Shown piece by piece: positions 57,174 through 64,000 of a stretch of 64,000 nt of DNA. How positions within the stretch are numbered: the first letter of the stretch is position 1; the number at the start of each line of letters is the position of its first letter. The position numbers and the translations under genes were made by a program. The stretch covers positions 248,001 to 312,000 of the forward strand of contig NZ_LQOL01000052.1 in the NCBI RefSeq assembly GCF_002101555.1, in the 5' to 3' direction. Below the pieces are notes generated by a model. The model saw only the letters and a list, made by a program, of their open reading frames with translations. It ran no database searches and was not told the DNA's origin. This DNA is from Mycolicibacterium canariasense. GTDB taxonomy: Bacteria > Actinomycetota > Actinomycetes > Mycobacteriales > Mycobacteriaceae.

Positions 57174-58723
57174 AGGGCTGCCGCCTTGGTGGACTGTTTG
57201 AACAGCAGCACGGTCACCGGGATCGAGAGCAGCACCAGCATCATGGCGTAGGGCGCCGCGGCGGCGTAATCCAACTCGCTGGACAACGACCAGAACCGCA
57301 TGGCCAGGGTGCGGGTGCCGGTCGGGGCGAGCAGCAGGGTGGCGGTCAGTTCGGTGGCGACGGCCACGAACACCAGGCAGGCGCCGGCGGCCGCGGCGGG
57401 GGCGGTCAATCGCAACGTCACGTGCACGAAGGTATGTGCCGGGGTCCGGCCCAGGGACAGCGAGGCCTCCTCGAGCGTGGGCGGCACCTGGGCCAGCCCG
57501 GAGCGCAGGCTGACCAGCGCGCGGGGCAGAAACATCAACACGTATGCGGCCAGCACCAGGGCGGTGGTCTGATACAGCGGCGGAGCGAACCGGATGGCCA
57601 CCGTCACCAGGGCCAGCGCGGTGACGATGCCCGGCATGGCGCTGGTGATGAAGTTGGCGCCCTCCACGGCCCGGGCCAACGGGCCGCTGAAACGCACGGC
57701 CAGCCAGGCGAACGGGAACGCCAGCACCGTGGTCAGTGCCGCCGCCACCGCGGCCAGGCCCGCCGTCTGCAGCAGCGCGGTGCCGAGGTCGGCGACCGAC
57801 CAGACCTGCGCGCCGCCGATCCACAACCAGCGCAGCAGCGTCCACACCGGCACGCCGAGGGCCAGCGCGGTCAGCGCCGTGAGCGCCACCAGTGCCGGTA
57901 AACCCATGGTGTGCAACGGGGTCGGGGTGATCGCGCGGGGTGCGCCGGACCCGATCCTGGCGAATCGGGCGGTGCCGCGCAGGGCCGCCTCGGTCAGCAG
58001 CAGCGCCAGGCACAGCGTCACCAGGATGCCGGCCAGGGTGGCTCCGGCCGCACCGTCGAAGGTCGCCTGGAACTGCTCGAAGATCGCCGTGGTGAAGGTG
58101 GCGAAGCGCAGCATGGCGAACGCGCCGTACTCGGCGAGCAGATGCACCCCGATCAGCAACCCGCCGCCCAGCACCGCCAACCGCAGTTGCGGAAGCACCA
58201 CCCGGAAGAACACGCCGACCGGACTGGAGCCCAGCGCGCGGGCGGATTCCTCGATGGCCGGATCCAGCCGGCGCAGCGTGGCCGCGGCGGGCAGATAGAC
58301 GAACGGGAAATACGACAGCGCCGAGACCAGCACCCCGGCGCCGAAGCCGTGCAGGGCCGGCCAGACGCTCACCCAGGCGTAGCTGTTGATGAACGCCGGC
58401 ACGGCCAGCGGAGCCACCAGCAACGGGCGCCAGATCGTGCGGCCGGGCACGTCGGTGCGTTCCACCAGCCAGGCCGCACCGACGCCGACGAACAGGCAGA
58501 TCGGCACCGTCACCACCACCAGTCCGACGGTGTTGACCAGCAATTCCCCGACGCGGGGACGGACCACCAACTGGTACACCTGGGCCGGCCCGGTGCTGGC
58601 GATCGCCCATCCCACGTAGCCGAGCGGAATGAACGTCAGTGCGACCAGCACCGCCACGGTGGCACTCAGCAGCGGCCCCGTCCTGGTCCGGGTGCTGCGT
58701 GGCGGCGCCTGGGTGGTGACCAC
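57170..58723 (-). CDS. Ferric-iron-type ABC transporter permease
   Basis: 517 residues, double-length FbpB/SfuB-type permease with two binding-protein-dependent transport domains of about six helices each. The two EAA coupling loops are EESARALGSSPVGVFFRVVLP and EEASLSLGRTPAHTFVHVTL. Translation starts at the GTG directly abutting the binding-protein stop. Middle gene of the transporter operon. Confidence 0.92.
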   Translation of the reverse strand: MVTTQAPPRSTRTRTGPLLSATVAVLVALTFIPLGYVGWAIASTGPAQVYQLVVRPRVGELLVNTVGLVVVTVPICLFVGVGAAWLVERTDVPGRTIWRPLLVAPLAVPAFINSYAWVSVWPALHGFGAGVLVSALSYFPFVYLPAAATLRRLDPAIEESARALGSSPVGVFFRVVLPQLRLAVLGGGLLIGVHLLAEYGAFAMLRFATFTTAIFEQFQATFDGAAGATLAGILVTLCLALLLTEAALRGTARFARIGSGAPRAITPTPLHTMGLPALVALTALTALALGVPVWTLLRWLWIGGAQVWSVADLGTALLQTAGLAAVAAALTTVLAFPFAWLAVRFSGPLARAVEGANFITSAMPGIVTALALVTVAIRFAPPLYQTTALVLAAYVLMFLPRALVSLRSGLAQVPPTLEEASLSLGRTPAHTFVHVTLRLTAPAAAAGACLVFVAVATELTATLLLAPTGTRTLAMRFWSLSSELDYAAAAPYAMMLVLLSIPVTVLLFKQSTKAAAL

Positions 58724-59740
58724 CTACAGCAGTCCCGCGGCGGTCATCAGGTCGGTCACCTTGGCGGCGTTCAGATCCGACGGGTTCACCCGGGGCGCCT
58801 GCAGAGTGTCCAGCGCGGGCAGCGCCGGGTTGGCCGCGACGTCGCTGCCGACCGGGTATTCGAACGAGGTGCCCTTCTGCAGCACCTCCTGGCCGGCCTT
58901 ACCGGTGATGAACCGCAGGAACTGCTGGGCCTGGTCCTTCTTCTTGCTCGAATTGAGGACACCGCCACCGGAGATGCTGACGAACGCGCCCGGGTCCTGG
59001 TTGCGGAAGTAGTGCAGGGCGGTGTTGGCGCTGATGTCCTTGGTCTTGGCCTGGTCGCGGAACCAGTAGTAGTGGTAGATGATGCCGCCGTCGACCTGAC
59101 CGTCGTTCACCGCGCGCAGGGTGGCGATGTTGTCCTGGAAGACGGTCGCGTTGGTCTTCATCCCGGCCAGCCAGGCGGCGGTGGCCGGTTCACCGGTGAG
59201 GGCCAGCATGGCCGCCACGATCGCCTGGAAATCGGCCTTGGCCGGCGGGGCGCCCCAGCGTCCCTTCCACGGTGCCGACTGCAGGTCCATGATCGACTTG
59301 GGCAGCTGGTTCTCCTGCAGCCGTGTCTTGTTGTAGACGAACACGGTGGTGCGCGCGGCGACGCCGGTCCACTTGTTCGACGCCGGCCGGTACTGCGCGG
59401 GCACCTGCTGCTGGACCGTCGGGTCGACGTCGGCGAACAGTCCGGCCTTCTCGACCGCAGCCATCGCCGGGGAGTTCTCGGTGAGGAAGACGTCGGCCGG
59501 CGACGCCGCTCCCTCGGCGATGATCTGGTTGCCCAGTTCGGTGTCACCGCCCTGCCGGTAGGTGACCTTGATGCCGGTCTCCTTGGTGAACGCGTCGATC
59601 CATTCCTTGGTCAGCGACTCGTGCTGAGCGTTGTAGATCAGCAATTCGTCGCTGGGTTTGCCGGATGAGCAGGCCGTGGCGGCGATCGCCAGGGCCAGGA
59701 CCGACAACAAGGCGGTGAATCGACACCATCGGGCGCGCAT
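58724..59740 (-). CDS. Iron ABC transporter substrate-binding lipoprotein
   Basis: 338 residues, FbpA/FutA-like periplasmic binding protein tethered by lipid: signal peptide with lipobox AATAC (Cys near residue 24). Iron-contact features: Tyr in LLIYNAQHESL and the Tyr pair in GGIIYHYYWFRDQ, plus TYRQGGDTELGNQI and FLTENSPAMAAV. ATG 59740 with SD GAGAGGA 7 nt upstream. First gene of the four-gene operon, with an IdeR-like box covering the likely transcription start. Confidence 0.92.
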   Translation of the reverse strand: MRARWCRFTALLSVLALAIAATACSSGKPSDELLIYNAQHESLTKEWIDAFTKETGIKVTYRQGGDTELGNQIIAEGAASPADVFLTENSPAMAAVEKAGLFADVDPTVQQQVPAQYRPASNKWTGVAARTTVFVYNKTRLQENQLPKSIMDLQSAPWKGRWGAPPAKADFQAIVAAMLALTGEPATAAWLAGMKTNATVFQDNIATLRAVNDGQVDGGIIYHYYWFRDQAKTKDISANTALHYFRNQDPGAFVSISGGGVLNSSKKKDQAQQFLRFITGKAGQEVLQKGTSFEYPVGSDVAANPALPALDTLQAPRVNPSDLNAAKVTDLMTAAGLL

Positions 59741-59754
59741 CAAGGGGTCCTCTC

Positions 59755-59773
59755 GTAGTTGAGGCTGCCCTTA
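59755..59773. promoter_or_regulatory. IdeR/DtxR-like iron box before the iron ABC operon
   Basis: On the minus strand TAAGGGCAGCCTCAACTAC. By hand alignment it matches 12 of 19 positions of the IdeR consensus and 14 of 19 of the remembered mbtB box, with an intact AAGGGCAGCCT core. A TATGTT -10 (59776-59781) sits directly upstream, so the box would cover the start site, as expected for iron-dependent repression. Confidence 0.5.
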
Positions 59774-59796
59774 GCAACATACCGGTGTCGGTGCGG

Positions 59797-60744
59797 CTAT
59801 CTTCGCGGTTCGAGGGGCACCGGCGGTTCGGGGCTGTGCGCGCCCGAACCGGGCAGGGGTGGTTCGGTGTTGCGGGGTAAGCAGATACGCGGGTCCAGCC
59901 ACTCCACGGTGCCGCCGCGGTGCACGAAAAAGTCGGATGCCCCGTATCCCGGGGCGCGGTCGCGTGCCAACCGCGGGGGCAGCGGCAATCGATACAACCC
60001 CGGACCGACCCCATCGATGTCGACCGCCTGCGCGCCAGAACCGATGAGTTGCTCGAAAGTGAGGTAGCGCAACGCAATCGAACGCTGGTCGGCGTTGCGC
60101 AACCCGGCAACCTGCTCGATGGACATCTGTCGGGCGACGATCCGGTGATAGACCGCCTCGTCGAACTCGGTGCCGTGCAGATAGAAGATGCCCGAGCCGT
60201 CCGACCATTCGATGGCCGGGCGGCCGGTGTCGTCGTGCAGGACGGTGCCGGCGCCCGTGGAATCGGGGGCGGCGTAGCGCACCGTCGGCATGGGCACCAG
60301 CAGTACCTCGCGGTGGATCGGCACGATCCAGCCCAGACCGAGATCGCGTGCGGTGCGCATCGACTGGGAGAACCGCGCCCACCGGCTGACGGAGACCACG
60401 CTGATCGGCGGCAGCCACCGGGCGTCGGGCAGGGCGGCGACGAAGCGGCTGTAGAGGATGTCCCGCAGGTCGTTGCGGATGACGCCGGGCACGTCGCCCG
60501 CGTCGTCGTTGCCCGACCACCGGGCGATACGGGTCCAGCGCTTGTCCGGCCCGATCAGGGCGGCGATCTGCAGCGCCCGGTCGAGCTGCGGGATGACCGA
60601 GTACTTGGTGCCCAGATGCACGTCGCGGGAGATACAGAACTCGATGACGCGATCCATGGCCGCATCGGCGTCGAAGGAACCGAAGGCCGGGGAACGCCGG
60701 GCCGGCAGGTCGAGGTCGACGTAGGACTCCATGTCGAAAGTCAT
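59797..60744 (-). CDS. DUF6745-like protein, function unknown
   Basis: 315 residues. The C-terminal half has the pattern GRPAIEWSDGSGIFYLHGTEF followed by a segment in which residue runs like NADQRSIALRYL replace the usual N-x-E-xRR of DUF6745 proteins. The N-terminal half contains several Trp-rich helices and GLGWIVPIHREVLLVP. No catalytic motif is recognised and no signal peptide is present. ATG 60744 preceded 6 nt upstream by TACCTT (60751-60756), a leaderless-type promoter. It lies upstream of the iron operon on the same strand, 56 nt away. Confidence 0.65.
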   Translation of the reverse strand: MTFDMESYVDLDLPARRSPAFGSFDADAAMDRVIEFCISRDVHLGTKYSVIPQLDRALQIAALIGPDKRWTRIARWSGNDDAGDVPGVIRNDLRDILYSRFVAALPDARWLPPISVVSVSRWARFSQSMRTARDLGLGWIVPIHREVLLVPMPTVRYAAPDSTGAGTVLHDDTGRPAIEWSDGSGIFYLHGTEFDEAVYHRIVARQMSIEQVAGLRNADQRSIALRYLTFEQLIGSGAQAVDIDGVGPGLYRLPLPPRLARDRAPGYGASDFFVHRGGTVEWLDPRICLPRNTEPPLPGSGAHSPEPPVPLEPRR

Positions 60745-60750
60745 GGCGCG

Positions 60751-60756
60751 AAGGTA
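60751..60756 (-). promoter_or_regulatory. -10 box for DUF6745-like gene
   Basis: TACCTT on the minus strand, 6 nt before the ATG at 60744. Confidence 0.35.
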
Positions 60757-60831
60757 GCGCTGCGGTCCGACAAGTCCGCCACGCGCGCGGGCCACTGTGC
60801 GCAAAGGATGCGGATTCTCGCAGCGAATCCA

Positions 60832-60837
60832 TAGGAT
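60832..60837 (+). promoter_or_regulatory. -10 box for hemophore-like gene
   Basis: TAGGAT, 6 nt before the ATG at 60844, consistent with a leaderless mRNA. No IdeR-like box was seen in this 99-nt spacer. Confidence 0.4.
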
Positions 60838-60843
60838 CGAGCG

Positions 60844-61203
60844 ATGAAGCCGATTGCCATCCTCCTGTTCAGCGCGTCCGCCGTCTTCGCGACCGTCTCC
60901 GCCCCGACCGCTGCCGCCGCTGACCCGTGCTCGGCGAGCGGCCTTGCCACCACCGCCAGTGGCGTGCTGAGCCAGGCCGGGGCCTACCTGGACGCTCACC
61001 CCGGCGCCAACGATGTGCTGACCGCGGCCGGCAATCAGTCGACCCCCGACGCCACCGCCGCGATCAGGGGTTACTTCGTCGGGCACCCGGGTGAGTTCCT
61101 GGATCTGCAGAACATCGCCCGCCCGTTGACGTCGCTGCGCGGGCAGTGCGGTGTCGCGGTGTCGCCGAGCCAGTTGGCGGCGCTGTTCGACGCGCTGGCC
61201 TGA
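60844..61203 (+). CDS. Hemophore-related exported protein (Rv0203/Rv1085c-like)
   Basis: 119 residues: a signal peptide (about residues 1-25, cleavage near AAAADPC) and a small helical domain with two Cys (DPCSAS and RGQCGV) expected to pair. The phrases GAYLDAHPGANDVLTAA and YFVGHPGEFLDLQNIARPL match the mycobacterial hemophore-like family, in which Rv0203 binds heme. Heme binding here is inferred. It is close to an iron ABC operon but transcribed the other way. Confidence 0.8.
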   Translation: MKPIAILLFSASAVFATVSAPTAAAADPCSASGLATTASGVLSQAGAYLDAHPGANDVLTAAGNQSTPDATAAIRGYFVGHPGEFLDLQNIARPLTSLRGQCGVAVSPSQLAALFDALA

Positions 61204-61235
61204 CGGCCAGACGGAAGTTCGACGCGCTGGCCTGA
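61185..61235. repeat. 19-bp direct repeat at the end of the hemophore-like gene
   Basis: An exact 19-nt copy covering the last five codons and stop (61185-61203) recurs at 61217-61235 in the spacer, with a 32-nt period. It looks like a local duplication. Confidence 0.85.
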
Positions 61236-61292
61236 GAGCAAGTACTCGCCTACTCAGTTCGAGCAGGCTCGGTCGCCCTACGGTTGGTCGCC

Positions 61293-61634
61293 ATGACGAC
61301 GTGGGCACTCTCGATCGAAGCCGCGGCCGCTGACGCACTCGCTGAGCAGCACGATGCGCTGCTCGCCGTGGTGCGACCGTTCCTGCAGTCGCTGCCCCGC
61401 CGGCGGGCCGGACGCGTGGGCAACGTGTTGTCCTGCGAGCTGCTCAGTGCCAGGGGCATCCGGGAAACGAACAGATACCTGGTGCTGATCGACGTCGACC
61501 TGCCGTCACCCCGGGCTTTGCGCCGGCTGGCGGGGGAACTGACCGAGGTGCTCCCGGTCGGGTCGACCGTGTCGGTTCTGGGTGAGTTCGAGTCCGCGGC
61601 GCGCTCCCCGGAGTCGCAGGTGATGGCCTGGTAG
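61293..61634 (+). CDS. Small conserved-looking protein, function unknown
   Basis: 113 residues, no signal peptide or membrane segment. Soluble alpha/beta composition: a helical N-terminus (AAADALAEQHDALLAVVRPFL), then NRYLVLIDVDLPSPRALRRLAGELTEVLPVGSTVSVLGEF. I recognise no family. ATG 61293; TACGGT (61279-61284) 8 nt upstream may be the -10. The 121-nt gap after it precedes yraN and shows no clear feature beyond a short A/T-rich patch. Confidence 0.65.
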   Translation: MTTWALSIEAAAADALAEQHDALLAVVRPFLQSLPRRRAGRVGNVLSCELLSARGIRETNRYLVLIDVDLPSPRALRRLAGELTEVLPVGSTVSVLGEFESAARSPESQVMAW

Positions 61635-61755
61635 TAAAGGGCTTTCGAGATCTGCGCCGCCGGCGGCTGTGGATGGATCCGCGATTGTGGATAACTACCC
61701 CTCGCGAGGGCTGACCCGATCGGTTCTGTCGGGGGTGCTGGCGACTCTTTGATTC

Positions 61756-62118
61756 ATGGAGACATGGAGTCGCGCCGAGATCGGGGCGTTGGGGGAGCGG
61801 TTGGCGGTTGAGCATCTGCAGTCGTTGGGTTTGCGGGTGTTGCAGCGTAATTGGCGGTGCCGGTACGGCGAGTTGGATGTGATTGCTGTCGAGGGTGCCA
61901 CGGTGGTGTTCGTGGAGGTCAAGACCCGGACCAGTGATGCGTTCGGTGGGGTGGCTCAGGCGGTGTCACCGGTGAAGGTGCGCCGGTTGCGGCGGTTGGC
62001 GGGGTTGTGGCTGGCCCAGCAGGACCGCAGCTGGGCGGGTGTGCGTATCGATGTGATCGGGGTGCGCATCGGGCGGACCCGGGTGCCGGAGTTGGCGCAT
62101 GTGCGGGGGGTCGGCTGA
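61756..62118 (+). CDS. UPF0102/YraN-family nuclease-fold protein
   Basis: 120 residues (Rv2898c type). Restriction-endonuclease-like core: GALGERLAVEHLQSLG, NWRCRYGELDVIAVEGATVVFVEVKTR with the E-D-ExK residues of that fold. The cellular role is unclear. It is followed by yifB with a one-base overlap (TGATG), as in M. tuberculosis. Confidence 0.93.
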   Translation: METWSRAEIGALGERLAVEHLQSLGLRVLQRNWRCRYGELDVIAVEGATVVFVEVKTRTSDAFGGVAQAVSPVKVRRLRRLAGLWLAQQDRSWAGVRIDVIGVRIGRTRVPELAHVRGVG

Positions 62119-63635
62119 TGGCGTTGGGGCGGGCGTTTTCGGTGGCCATCCGCGGGGTGGAGGGTGTCATCGTGGAGATCGAGGCCGATATCGCCTCGGG
62201 TCTGCCGGGGGTGCATCTGGTGGGTTTGGGGGATGCGGCGTTGCAGGAGTCGCGGGATCGGGTGCGGGCGGCGATCACCAATTGCGGTAACGAGTGGCCG
62301 ATGTCGCGGTTGACGTTGGCGTTGTCGCCGGCGACGTTGCCCAAGAACGGTTCGGCCTATGACCTGGCGTTGGCGGCCGCGGTGCTCTCGGCGCACGGCA
62401 AGAAGGAGTGGCCGCGGCTGGAAAAGACGTTGCTGCTGGGCGAATTGGCCCTCGATGGTCGGGTGCGGCCGGTGACCGGGATTCTGCCGGCGGTGCGCGC
62501 GGGCAAACAGGAGGGCTGGCCGGTGGCGGTGGTGCCCGAGGAGAACTTGGCCGAGGCGAGTCTGGTCGAGGGCATCGAGGTGTGGGGTGTGCGCACTCTG
62601 CGGCAGTTGCAGGCGTGGTTGGCGGGCAAGGGTGGGTTGGCGGGCCGGGTGGATGCGGTGGCGCCGGCGCCGCGGCCGACGGTGGATCTGGCCGATGTGG
62701 TGGGGCAGACCCAGGCGCGTTATGCGGTGGAGGTGGCTGCGGCCGGTGCGCATCATTTGTTTTTGAGTGGTCCGCCGGGGATCGGGAAAACGATGTTGGC
62801 GCAGCGGCTTCCGGGTTTGTTGCCGCCGTTGTCGGAGGACGAGGCGTTGGAGGTCACCGCGATTCATTCGGTGGCGGGGTTGTTGACCGGGGCGACGCCG
62901 TTGATCACCGAGCCGCCGTTCATCGCCCCGCATCACACGTCCAGCGTGGCGGCGATGGTGGGTGGCGGGTCGGGCATGGCCCGCCCGGGCGCGGTCAGCC
63001 GGGCGCATCGCGGCGTACTGTTCCTCGACGAATGCGCGGAGATCGGCACCAGCGTGCTGGAAGCCATGCGGACACCGTTGGAGGACGGCGAGATCCGGCT
63101 GGCGCGCCGGGACGGTGTCGCGCGCTACCCGGCACGATTCCAGCTCATCCTGGCGGCCAACGAATGCCCATGTGCACCGGCCAACCCACGCGACTGTGTG
63201 TGTCCGGCCGCGGTGAAACGCCGCTACCTGGGCAAGCTGTCCGGTCCGTTGATGGACCGGGTCGACCTGCGGGTGCAGATGCACCAGGTGCGTGCCGGAG
63301 CCTTCGCCGACCAGGCCCCCGAACCGACGGCCGCGGTGCGCGAACGCGTCGCCGACGCCCGGGCGGCTGCCGCACACCGCTGGCAACCCGTTGGGGTGCG
63401 TACCAATGCCGAGGTGCCCGGGCCGGTGCTGCGGCGGGCGTTCCGGCTCAGCCGGACGGCGATGGAGCCGCTGCGCACCGCCCTGGATCGGGGCACCCTC
63501 AGCATCCGTGGCGTGGACCGCACCCTGCGGGTGGCGTGGTCCATCGCCGACCTCGCCGGAAAGCAGTCCCCGACGGTGGAGGACGTCTGGACGGCGTTGA
63601 GCTTCCGCGACGTGGTGGTGCACGATGGCCGATGA
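62118..63635 (+). CDS. YifB-family Mg-chelatase-like AAA+ ATPase
   Basis: 505 residues. N-terminal Lon-protease-like (ChlI) domain (IEADIASGLPGVHLVGLGD, LSPATLPKNGSAYDLALA), then a Mg-chelatase-type AAA+ domain with Walker A LSGPPGIGKTMLAQRLPG, Walker B RGVLFLDECAEI and a C-rich insert ANECPCAPANPRDCVCP, then a C-terminal chelatase subdomain. Known as YifB/ComM; ComM relatives aid branch migration during transformation. It overlaps dprA by 11 nt. Confidence 0.94.
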   Translation: MALGRAFSVAIRGVEGVIVEIEADIASGLPGVHLVGLGDAALQESRDRVRAAITNCGNEWPMSRLTLALSPATLPKNGSAYDLALAAAVLSAHGKKEWPRLEKTLLLGELALDGRVRPVTGILPAVRAGKQEGWPVAVVPEENLAEASLVEGIEVWGVRTLRQLQAWLAGKGGLAGRVDAVAPAPRPTVDLADVVGQTQARYAVEVAAAGAHHLFLSGPPGIGKTMLAQRLPGLLPPLSEDEALEVTAIHSVAGLLTGATPLITEPPFIAPHHTSSVAAMVGGGSGMARPGAVSRAHRGVLFLDECAEIGTSVLEAMRTPLEDGEIRLARRDGVARYPARFQLILAANECPCAPANPRDCVCPAAVKRRYLGKLSGPLMDRVDLRVQMHQVRAGAFADQAPEPTAAVRERVADARAAAAHRWQPVGVRTNAEVPGPVLRRAFRLSRTAMEPLRTALDRGTLSIRGVDRTLRVAWSIADLAGKQSPTVEDVWTALSFRDVVVHDGR

Positions 63636-64000
63636 CCGCACGCGCCAGGCCTGGGCCTATCTGTCCCGGGTGGCCGAACCGCCCTGCCCCGCCCTAACCG
63701 AATATGTCGGCCGGCACGGCGCCCTCGAGGCGGCCGCGAGAATTCGGTCCGGCACCGAACCTGAACCGCTGACCGAGGTGGTCGCGGCGCGCCGCGAACT
63801 GGATTGCGTGGCAGACGATCTGGAGCTGATCGACCGCCGGGGCGGCCGGCTGATCACCCCGGAGGACGACGAATGGCCGCATCTGGCCTTCGCCGCGTTC
63901 GGCAATGAAAACGTCCGCAAGAAGCAGGACGGGTACGTCCCGATGGTGCTGTGGGCCGTCGGGCCCGCACGCATGGACGACATCGCCGACCGCGCCGCGG
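63625..64000 (+). CDS. dprA: DNA-processing protein DprA, 5' part only
   Basis: First 125 codons of a DprA/Smf-family protein; the frame is open to the window end. Visible: the N-terminal helical region (DDRTRQAWAYLSRVAEPPCP, VEYVGRHGALEAAARI-like stretch ALTEYVGRHGALEAA) and the start of the Rossmann part (GRLITPEDDEWPHLAF, VPMVLWAVGPARM). DprA loads RecA on incoming single-stranded DNA. The position after yifB matches Rv2896c. The core nucleotide-binding GSR motif lies outside the window. Confidence 0.9.
   Translation, partial: MADDRTRQAWAYLSRVAEPPCPALTEYVGRHGALEAAARIRSGTEPEPLTEVVAARRELDCVADDLELIDRRGGRLITPEDDEWPHLAFAAFGNENVRKKQDGYVPMVLWAVGPARMDDIADRAA

Noticed and set aside
56133..58610. 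One 825-codon minus-strand frame joining the ABC ATPase to upstream sequence
   Set aside because: The upstream part lies out of frame inside the permease gene. The ATPase has a proper GTG start at 57173 overlapping the permease stop.
57911..59668. 585-codon plus-strand frame across the iron permease and binding-protein genes
   Set aside because: It crosses two well-supported genes on the minus strand and lacks any domain.

Overview
The window is high-GC actinobacterial DNA and almost certainly comes from a Mycobacterium, probably a rapid grower (Mycolicibacterium). The evidence is an Emb arabinosyltransferase, SepIVA, LppW, LipN, a mycobacterial hemophore-type protein, many GTG starts, GTGA/ATGA gene overlaps, and many start codons lying 6-8 nt after a TANNNT box (leaderless transcription). 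Gene order follows two blocks of the M. tuberculosis map as I remember it: Rv2971-Rv2965c (AKR, lipN, DsbA-like, VKOR, pyc, rsmD, coaD) and Rv2927c-Rv2896c (sepIVA, DUF177, rnc, mutM, osmC, acyP, smc, ftsY, amt, glnB, glnD, ffh, amidohydrolase, dacB2, NTF2-like, rpsP, khpA, rimM, trmD, lppW, rplS, lepB, rnhB, DUF2469, yraN, yifB, dprA). The genes lying between those blocks in M. tuberculosis, including the PDIM/PGL virulence-lipid locus, are absent. Only a hemerythrin gene separates coaD from sepIVA.

Layout: 1-3.6 kb, an emb-type gene cut by the window edge, a divergent TetR regulator and a catalase. 3.6-7.7 kb, two aldo/keto reductases divergent from lipN, then a DsbA-like/VKOR disulfide pair. 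7.7-13.7 kb, pyruvate carboxylase, rsmD (apparent CTG start), coaD, hemerythrin and sepIVA. 13.7-16 kb, an inserted ssuD-sfnB sulfonate operon. 16-25.8 kb, DUF177-rnc-mutM, osmC-acyP-smc, fni and ftsY. 26-30.3 kb, the amt-glnB-glnD ammonium/nitrogen operon behind a GlnR-type box. 30.3-33.6 kb, an XRE repressor and a methionine aminopeptidase sharing a palindromic operator, then a molybdopterin oxidoreductase. 33.7-39.9 kb, ffh, an amidohydrolase, a diflavin reductase and two tandem D,D-carboxypeptidases. 40-44.8 kb, a three-gene N-acetylglutaminylglutamine amide (NAGGN) osmolyte operon. 44.8-51.6 kb, the rpsP-trmD and rplS-DUF2469 translation/secretion cluster. 51.7-61.6 kb, an accessory region with CoA-transferase/thioesterase, a ferric-iron ABC transporter operon ending in an adenylation-carrier-acyltransferase fusion, a DUF6745-like protein and a hemophore-like protein. 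61.7-64 kb, yraN-yifB-dprA.

Most notable are two systems. The NAGGN operon has a SigF-like promoter (GGTTG-N15-GGGTA), and the same architecture occurs upstream of the hemerythrin and catalase genes, which suggests a shared stress regulon. The second is a four-gene iron operon with an IdeR-like box over its putative start site. Its last gene, coupled by a GTGA overlap, fuses an adenylation domain, a carrier domain and a multi-pass acyltransferase-3 membrane domain. I know of no described role for that combination. I found no tRNA, rRNA, CRISPR array, insertion sequence or prophage.
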